This document shows positions 59,893-64,000 of a DNA stretch of 64,000 nucleotides, in pieces (within the stretch, counting starts at the first letter, position 1; the number at the start of each line of letters is the position of its first letter). A model generated the notes under the pieces. The model had not been told where the DNA came from and did no database searches. It saw only the letters and a program-made list of their open reading frames with translations. Position numbers and translations under genes: made by a program. The DNA comes from Rhodospirillaceae bacterium (GTDB taxonomy: Bacteria; Pseudomonadota; Alphaproteobacteria; Rhodospirillales; Rhodospirillaceae). The stretch is taken from positions 46,703 to 110,702 of the forward strand of contig CANJSF010000013.1 in assembly GCA_947476925.1 (NCBI GenBank). The letters run 5' to 3'.

Positions 59893-60022
59893 CGTAAAAC
59901 TCCTTACTCGCCCCCGCATCTTATCCAATCGCGCGGGGCTGCAAAGCAACAATTCGGCGGGTTGCTTCAGAAAACGCCACGGGAGCGGTTGCAGCCCCGA
60001 ACAAAGGACTTATGATCGGGTC

Positions 60023-61498
60023 ATGATCAATCGCCTTTTAGCTGTCGTTTTTATTGGGATTTTTGCAATTGGCCCGGCCCTGGCCGACCAAACCCTGCGC
60101 GTGGCCGTTGTCACCTTCCCACCCGGCGGGCCCGACCCCCGCAAATCGGTGAGCGTTTTTGCCACCTATACCTGGTCGCCAATGTTTGAAACGCTGACGA
60201 CGTTCCTGGAAGACGGCACGCTTGCCCCGGAGCTGGCCCTGTCGTGGGAGCGCCCGACGCCGACGAGTTGGTCGTTTAAGTTGCGGAATGGCGTGAAATT
60301 TTCCAACGGCAAACCGCTCACCGCGCAAGATATTGTCGACAATATTTTAGCCTTGAAACAAGGCGACGGCCCGCAACAACCCCTCGCCCGTCAACTCGAC
60401 ACCATCACCAACGCCCGCGCGATTGATACCGCAACGCTGCTGATCGACACCGCCCAACCCAATGCCATTTTACCGCGCGAACTGACCGCACTTTTTATTG
60501 TTGAACCTGAGGCCTGGAAAACCGCCCACACACCTGTGGGTTCGGGGCCCTTCAAACTCAAAAAATGGGGTGATGCCAAGATCAATTTCGAGCCCAATGC
60601 GTTGTCGTGGCGCGCTCCAAAAGTGAAGGCCTTAGAGATTCGGGAACTCCCAGAAAGTACGGGGCGTCTGCAAGCGCTGCTGACAGGTACAGCCGATGTC
60701 GCCATGGGCATGGGTCCCGATGAACTGCCCGAGTTAGAGGCCGCTGGCGCAAGGCTGCATCAGCGAAAGTCGCAAGATGTCATTTCGCTGTCGTTCATTG
60801 TTGGGCAAGGCAAGCCGGTTGATGATGTGCGCGTGCGCCGGGCACTGAATTACGCCGTAGATAAAGAAGCCATTGCGAAGCTGATTTTACAGAACTACAC
60901 GCGCCCCGCCACGCAAGGGGCCGTCGAAGGCTCGCTGGGCTACAACCCCGACCTGAAGCCCTACCCGTACGATGTGGCCAAAGCCAAAGCACTGCTGAAA
61001 GAAGCCGGCTACGAGAAGGGCTTTAGTTTCGATGCCGAGGTTATTGTGTCATCCAACGCGGGCGACGGTGCAACTTATCAGTTTGTTGCCACCAACCTTG
61101 CGGCGGTAAATGTGAAGCTCAACCTCATCACTGTGCCGACATCGCAGATGATTCGCATCGTCAATCAGGGCGAATGGAAAAGCGATGCCTTTAGCCAGGT
61201 GTTCGGGTCGTGGCCGACGTTCGAGCCTTTGCGCACTTTACGTCTGCATTCGTGTTTGTGGCCAAAGCCTTGGTATTGCGACCAGCGCATTATGACCACC
61301 TTCAAGGCAGCCATGACCGCAACCGATTTGGACGAGCGCATCCGCCTCACGCGCGAGGTTTTGAGGTTTTATCACGACGAGGCCCCAGCGCTGCTGCTAC
61401 ACGAGATTCCAATTCTTGATGGCGTGGCAAAGCGGGTCAAAAATTACGCACCCCAGCGCGGCAAGCTGAATTATGAGACAATTGAAGTAGCTGATTAA
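60023..61498 (+). CDS. ABC-type solute-binding protein, family 5, paralogue 2
   Basis: 491 aa from ATG 60023; the frame is open upstream but only this start gives a signal peptide (MINRLLAVVFIGIFAIGPALA). FETLTTFLEDGTLAPELALS, WSFKLRNGVKFSNGKPLTAQ, TPVGSGPFKLKKWGDAKI, DVRVRRALNYAVDKEAIAKL, YPYDVAKAKALLKEAGYEKG. The end has PLRTLRLHSCLWPKPWYCDQ, as in the divergent paralogue at 58016-59521. Upstream, AAAGGA is followed by ATG ATC GGG TCA TGA, a four-codon mini-frame whose TGA overlaps this ATG. No permease genes adjacent. Confidence 0.87.
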   Translation: MINRLLAVVFIGIFAIGPALADQTLRVAVVTFPPGGPDPRKSVSVFATYTWSPMFETLTTFLEDGTLAPELALSWERPTPTSWSFKLRNGVKFSNGKPLTAQDIVDNILALKQGDGPQQPLARQLDTITNARAIDTATLLIDTAQPNAILPRELTALFIVEPEAWKTAHTPVGSGPFKLKKWGDAKINFEPNALSWRAPKVKALEIRELPESTGRLQALLTGTADVAMGMGPDELPELEAAGARLHQRKSQDVISLSFIVGQGKPVDDVRVRRALNYAVDKEAIAKLILQNYTRPATQGAVEGSLGYNPDLKPYPYDVAKAKALLKEAGYEKGFSFDAEVIVSSNAGDGATYQFVATNLAAVNVKLNLITVPTSQMIRIVNQGEWKSDAFSQVFGSWPTFEPLRTLRLHSCLWPKPWYCDQRIMTTFKAAMTATDLDERIRLTREVLRFYHDEAPALLLHEIPILDGVAKRVKNYAPQRGKLNYETIEVAD

Positions 61499-61530
61499 CT
61501 TGCGCGCTGACAAATGTTCGGAGAATGCAC

Positions 61531-62241
61531 ATGCCGACTGCGCTGATAACCGGTGCAAGCCGTGGATTAGGATTGGAACTGGCGCGGCAGTATTGCGCTG
61601 ATGGTTGGCGTGTCATTGCCACGGCGCGCAGCCCCGACGCCGCGCCCGAGCTGCAAGCACTTGACCAGCAATACCCCAGCCTTCACGTGCACGCCCTGGA
61701 CGTGGCTGACTTTGCCGCCATTGATGCTTTGGCGCGCGCTTTAAAGGGCCAGCCCATCGACGTACTGCTGAACAACGCCGGCGTTTTTGGCCCTAAGGCC
61801 AAAGCTGAGAATGACCCACGCCAAGAATTCGGCCATATGGATTACGACATGTGGGCGGGGCTATTTCGCACCAATGCCATGGCGCCGATGAAAATGGCCG
61901 AGGCATTTGTGGATAACGTGGCCGCCAGCACACAAAAGAAAATTGTCACCATTACCTCGTCGGTGGGCTCGATCACGCAAGCCAATGGCCGCACGATAGC
62001 CTATCGAACCAGCAAATCTGCGGCCAACATGCTGATGCGCAACTTGTCGTTCGACCTCAAACCGCGCGGCATTATCACCGCTGCATTTTGTCCGGGCTGG
62101 GTGAAAACCCGAATGGGCGGCGATGCCGCGCCCCTTGAAGCGCCCGACGCCATGGAATCTCTGCGCCGCGTCATCGATGACCTCACGCCCGACACGTCGG
62201 GCCAGTTCTGGTTGTACGACGGCGAAATTATTCCGTGGTAG
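61531..62241 (+). CDS. Short-chain dehydrogenase/reductase
   Basis: 236 aa. NAD(P)-binding TALITGASRGLGLELARQY, ARSPDAA; LLNNAGVFGP; active site Ser in TITSSVGSIT and YRTSK (Tyr and Lys); the C-terminal PGWVKTRMGG. This is the 'C-factor/sniffer-like' SDR subgroup (GASRGLGLE, NNAGVFGP). Two close ATGs (61525, 61531); GGAGA has better spacing to the second. Substrate unknown. Follows the solute-binding protein gene by 32 nt. Confidence 0.9.
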   Translation: MPTALITGASRGLGLELARQYCADGWRVIATARSPDAAPELQALDQQYPSLHVHALDVADFAAIDALARALKGQPIDVLLNNAGVFGPKAKAENDPRQEFGHMDYDMWAGLFRTNAMAPMKMAEAFVDNVAASTQKKIVTITSSVGSITQANGRTIAYRTSKSAANMLMRNLSFDLKPRGIITAAFCPGWVKTRMGGDAAPLEAPDAMESLRRVIDDLTPDTSGQFWLYDGEIIPW

Positions 62242-62312
62242 CCGCACACATGTAGACCCGCGACCCAACTGAAAACTCTCGGGGCCATGTGCGCGCCGAA
62301 CGTGCGAGCTCG

Positions 62313-62729
62313 CTATACCTTCGGGTTATTGTCGCGAACCAGATGGCTCACCGAAGCCAACCGATTGCAAAATTGATCCAACATGTACTGCGTCAGCAAA
62401 TCGACGCGTAACAGATGAGCATCAAAGGCCAATCGTTCGATGACCAACAGCTCGCACCCGGTCGCCGAAGCCGTGGTTGCAGTGCGCAGATTTTCACTGG
62501 TCAAGAGGGCGATCTCGCCGAACAGTTCACCCGCCTTCATGTTGTAAATGGTGATGGGTACGCCATCAGGACTGACAGTTGAAACCTGCACTTCACCCTT
62601 CAGGATGACATAGGCGCAGTCGCCGGGCTGACCTTCGAGGAAAATAATTTCACCGGGCGCAACGGTTTTGGTTTTGAAACCATTGCCTGGGAAGTCCATT
62701 GCCAAGAATGCGTTGATATCGATCGGCAT
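62313..62729 (-). CDS. Stand-alone cyclic-nucleotide-binding domain protein
   Basis: 138 aa, one CNB domain with no HTH or enzyme. VAPGEIIFLEGQPGDCAYVI, LKGEVQVSTVS, then the phosphate-binding cassette GELFGEIALLTSENLRTATT with the conserved Glu and Arg, VIERLAFDAHLLR, and a short C-terminal helix. Residues expected to hold cNMP phosphate are present, so it may bind cAMP or cGMP and signal by protein contact. GAGGA precedes the ATG; two palindromes lie just upstream. Confidence 0.85.
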   Translation of the reverse strand: MPIDINAFLAMDFPGNGFKTKTVAPGEIIFLEGQPGDCAYVILKGEVQVSTVSPDGVPITIYNMKAGELFGEIALLTSENLRTATTASATGCELLVIERLAFDAHLLRVDLLTQYMLDQFCNRLASVSHLVRDNNPKV

Positions 62730-62754
62730 TTCTGGGTCCTCATCGTCTGACTTT

Positions 62755-62783
62755 GAATGTTCATTCTAGACCAGTTCTGGTCA
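62755..62783. promoter_or_regulatory. Two adjacent palindromes upstream of the CNB gene
   Basis: GAATG-TTT-CATTC (62755-62767) and GACCAG-TT-CTGGTC (62770-62783), both perfect, 2 bp apart, 26-54 bp before the start of the leftward CNB gene. Likely operator(s). Confidence 0.5.
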
Positions 62784-63025
62784 TTGCCATCTATATAAAT
62801 GCGGATCGAGGAATGGAAAAGTGAATAGGATGGCGGCAAGGTTGTCACAGACGCCGCAGAAATTTTGCGTTCGTTCCATCAAGCCCAGGAACTTTTTTCC
62901 GCCAACTCCTAGCCAGGGTCAGCGGCTTTCGTGTAGGCTCGGGTTTCGCGCACCAACGCCCTATCACACTGGCGCGCCGGCAATCACATACGCCACCAGG
63001 TAAGGCAGTCTTCAGGGGACCATCG

Positions 63026-63727
63026 ATGACCGAATTCGCATACGAGTTGTTTATCATTCTGCATATCTTGGGCTTCGTTTATTGGCTTGGTGGCGATGTG
63101 GGCGTTTTTTACTCCAGCGGCTTTGTGGTCAATCCCAAATACTCGGCCGAAACGCGGATGGTCGCATCGAAGATCATGATGGATCTTGATCTCATTCCCC
63201 GTATTTGCATGACGCTAATGCTGACCATCGGCGGCACCTTGGCCAGCATGCAAGGCGTCGATCATTACCCAGGGCAGATGATCGCCCTTTGGCTGCTGGC
63301 ACCTGTGTGGTGTTTCATGGTTATTTACATGCACTTTAGCCACGGCAGTGCGCTGTCCAAAACATTGGGGACGGTCGACTATTGGCTGCGTCGCGCCTTG
63401 ATCACGGGGATCATTGCCTCGGTGGTCTATACGCTCGCCACCAATCGCCTGCCCGACACCCCGTGGCTGACTGCAAAAGTCGCCCTGTTTGCGTATTTGA
63501 TTTTTGCCGGCGTGATGATCCGCAGGCATCTGCCGGGCTTTATTGTCGGTCTGCAAGCGCTGGCAAAAGGCTCCATCACCGATGAGCAGAACGTGCTGAT
63601 GAACAAGGGCCTGAACGGAGCGCGGCCGTGGGTGCTGTCGATTTGGGCCGTGGTGTTTATCGAAGCGGTCTTGGGCATCGTGAAGCCCGGCAACGAATTT
63701 GCACTGAAATTTGCCGCGATTTTTTAG
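63026..63727 (+). CDS. Multi-pass membrane protein, CopD/DUF2269-like
   Basis: 233 aa with about six membrane helices. LFIILHILGFVYWLGGDVGVF at the start, then LDLIPRICMTLMLTIGG, ALWLLAPVWCFMVIYMHFSH, DYWLRRALITGIIASVVYTL, KVALFAYLIFAGVMIRRHLP and WVLSIWAVVFIEAVLGI. The first helix with conserved H13 and WLGGD, and the late R/H-containing helix, recall CopD/DUF2269-type proteins that can bind haem or copper, but the match is loose. Monocistronic by position. Confidence 0.65.
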   Translation: MTEFAYELFIILHILGFVYWLGGDVGVFYSSGFVVNPKYSAETRMVASKIMMDLDLIPRICMTLMLTIGGTLASMQGVDHYPGQMIALWLLAPVWCFMVIYMHFSHGSALSKTLGTVDYWLRRALITGIIASVVYTLATNRLPDTPWLTAKVALFAYLIFAGVMIRRHLPGFIVGLQALAKGSITDEQNVLMNKGLNGARPWVLSIWAVVFIEAVLGIVKPGNEFALKFAAIF

Positions 63728-63771
63728 ACCGTCGACGGCATAAGGCTGAAAAACAAGCAGTCGTGCCGACC

Positions 63772-63796
63772 TGAGAAAATGGTGCGCGGTACAGGG
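63772..63796. repeat. Direct repeat of the tRNA-Val 3' end (distal copy)
   Basis: Twenty-five bases identical to 63844-63868, which is the 3' end of the tRNA-Val gene (17 bases, including the encoded CCA) plus 8 bases beyond it. The copy begins 72 bp from the genuine one. The 47 bp between contain a hairpin (TCCGGC...GCCGGA). It resembles an attachment-site duplication or leftover tRNA fragment. Confidence 0.8.
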
Positions 63797-63843
63797 CCAT
63801 CCGGCGAACGCCGTGAGCCGGACATACAAAGATTGACGCTGAT

Positions 63844-63868
63844 ATGAGAAAATGGTGCGCGGTACAGG
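63844..63868. repeat. Direct repeat of the tRNA-Val 3' end (proximal copy)
   Basis: The copy that includes the functional tRNA 3' end; partner of 63772-63796. Confidence 0.8.
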
Positions 63869-63927
63869 GATCGAACCTGTGGCCCCTACCATGTCAAGGT
63901 AGTGCTCTACCGCTGAGCTAACCGCGC
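63852..63927 (-). tRNA. tRNA-Val (anticodon GAC)
   Basis: 76 nt with encoded CCA. Acceptor GCGCGGT pairs perfectly with ACCGCGC, followed by A73 and CCA. T8-A9, D arm GCTC...GAGC, anticodon arm CTACC-TTGACAT-GGTAG with GAC at 63892-63894 (complement), T arm CAGG-TTCGATC-CCTG (as ACAGG/CCTGT). Reads GUC/GUU valine codons. Confidence 0.96.
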
Positions 63928-64000
63928 CCACAAATCCCGGCCCCTTGTGGGGGCGGGGCGGTAAGAGCGGGTTGTTTAGCCACTTGCCCGCGCCTTGGCA
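63928..64000. other. Right edge, upstream of tRNA-Val
   Basis: Holds an inverted repeat CCCACAA (63927-63934 region) with TTGTGGG, an 11-nt loop, directly upstream of the tRNA. It could be the terminator of a preceding leftward gene or part of the tRNA precursor. No gene visible in the remaining bases. Confidence 0.4.

Noticed and set aside
63772..63796. A second tRNA gene
   Set aside because: Only the 3' end matches; no D or anticodon arm precedes it, so it is a fragment or repeat.

Overview
The window looks like a chromosomal segment of a Gram-negative, aerobic alphaproteobacterium. Evidence: an RNase E with a long acidic insert in its S1 region and a C-terminal GWW peptide of the Caulobacter PNPase-binding type; the block aroQ-accB-accC-aat-DUF2155-mlaD-NDUFA12; a class II (B12-dependent) ribonucleotide reductase; a sigma-54-type promoter in front of flgE; a ThiS-ThiG fusion; and a TonB-dependent receptor. 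I see no rRNA, CRISPR array, insertion sequence or phage gene. One tRNA gene (Val-GAC) lies at the right edge. The gene set is mostly housekeeping and cell-envelope functions with a few accessory islands. I cannot name the genus.

Layout. 0-2.4 kb: a leftward TetR / HlyD / ABC-ATPase efflux operon (cecR-ybhG-ybhF type) with a perfect operator touching the regulator's start codon, then a small SHOCT-like secreted protein. 2.7-5.8 kb: two paralogous multi-pass membrane proteins bracket an OprB-like porin. 6-12 kb: alpha/beta hydrolase, then the leftward series amidase, hybrid histidine kinase, receiver protein. 12.5-18.3 kb: rne and a TonB receptor, each with a strong intrinsic terminator. 18.4-23.6 kb: aminotransferase translationally coupled to a gamma-glutamyltransferase-like lipoprotein, diverging from an M48 peptidase, a DsbA-like protein and a DUF2786-like protein. 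23.6-25.1 kb: isolated flgE with a textbook -24/-12 promoter. 25.2-32.1 kb: thiSG, aroQ-accBC-aat, and the opposing NDUFA12-mlaD-mlaD-DUF1838-DUF2155 cluster.

32.4-37.8 kb: nrdJ followed 19 nt later by a protein with the CD-NTase/SMODS nucleotidyltransferase fold that has lost two of its three catalytic carboxylates. 37.9-42.1 kb: serA diverging from GSCFA, RidA, FemAB-like and a small conserved protein. 42.3-44.7 kb: a TbpB-like surface lipoprotein and its Slam outer-membrane translocon (type XI secretion). 44.7-47.6 kb: a second DUF1838 protein and a YgiQ-type radical SAM protein. 47.9-49.6 kb: a chemoreceptor whose start codon is out of frame with its body at a TTTTCCCC run. 49.6-54 kb: a Tat-type flavoprotein, a VAO-type flavin oxidase and a methyltransferase carrying an apparent Tat signal. 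54-57.8 kb: thioesterase, parE, methyltransferase with regulatory domain. 58-61.5 kb: two divergent solute-binding proteins without permeases. 61.5-64 kb: SDR, stand-alone cNMP-binding domain, membrane protein, tRNA-Val with a duplicated 3' end.

Recurring themes: at least five probable Tat-type leaders, tight gene packing with four convergent pairs whose stop codons overlap by exactly 4 bp, and short inverted repeats in several promoter regions. The candidates most worth following are the pseudo-CD-NTase behind nrdJ, the exported methyltransferase, the Slam/TbpB-like pair, the porin bracketed by paralogous membrane proteins, the chemoreceptor frameshift, and the tRNA-Val 3'-end repeat.
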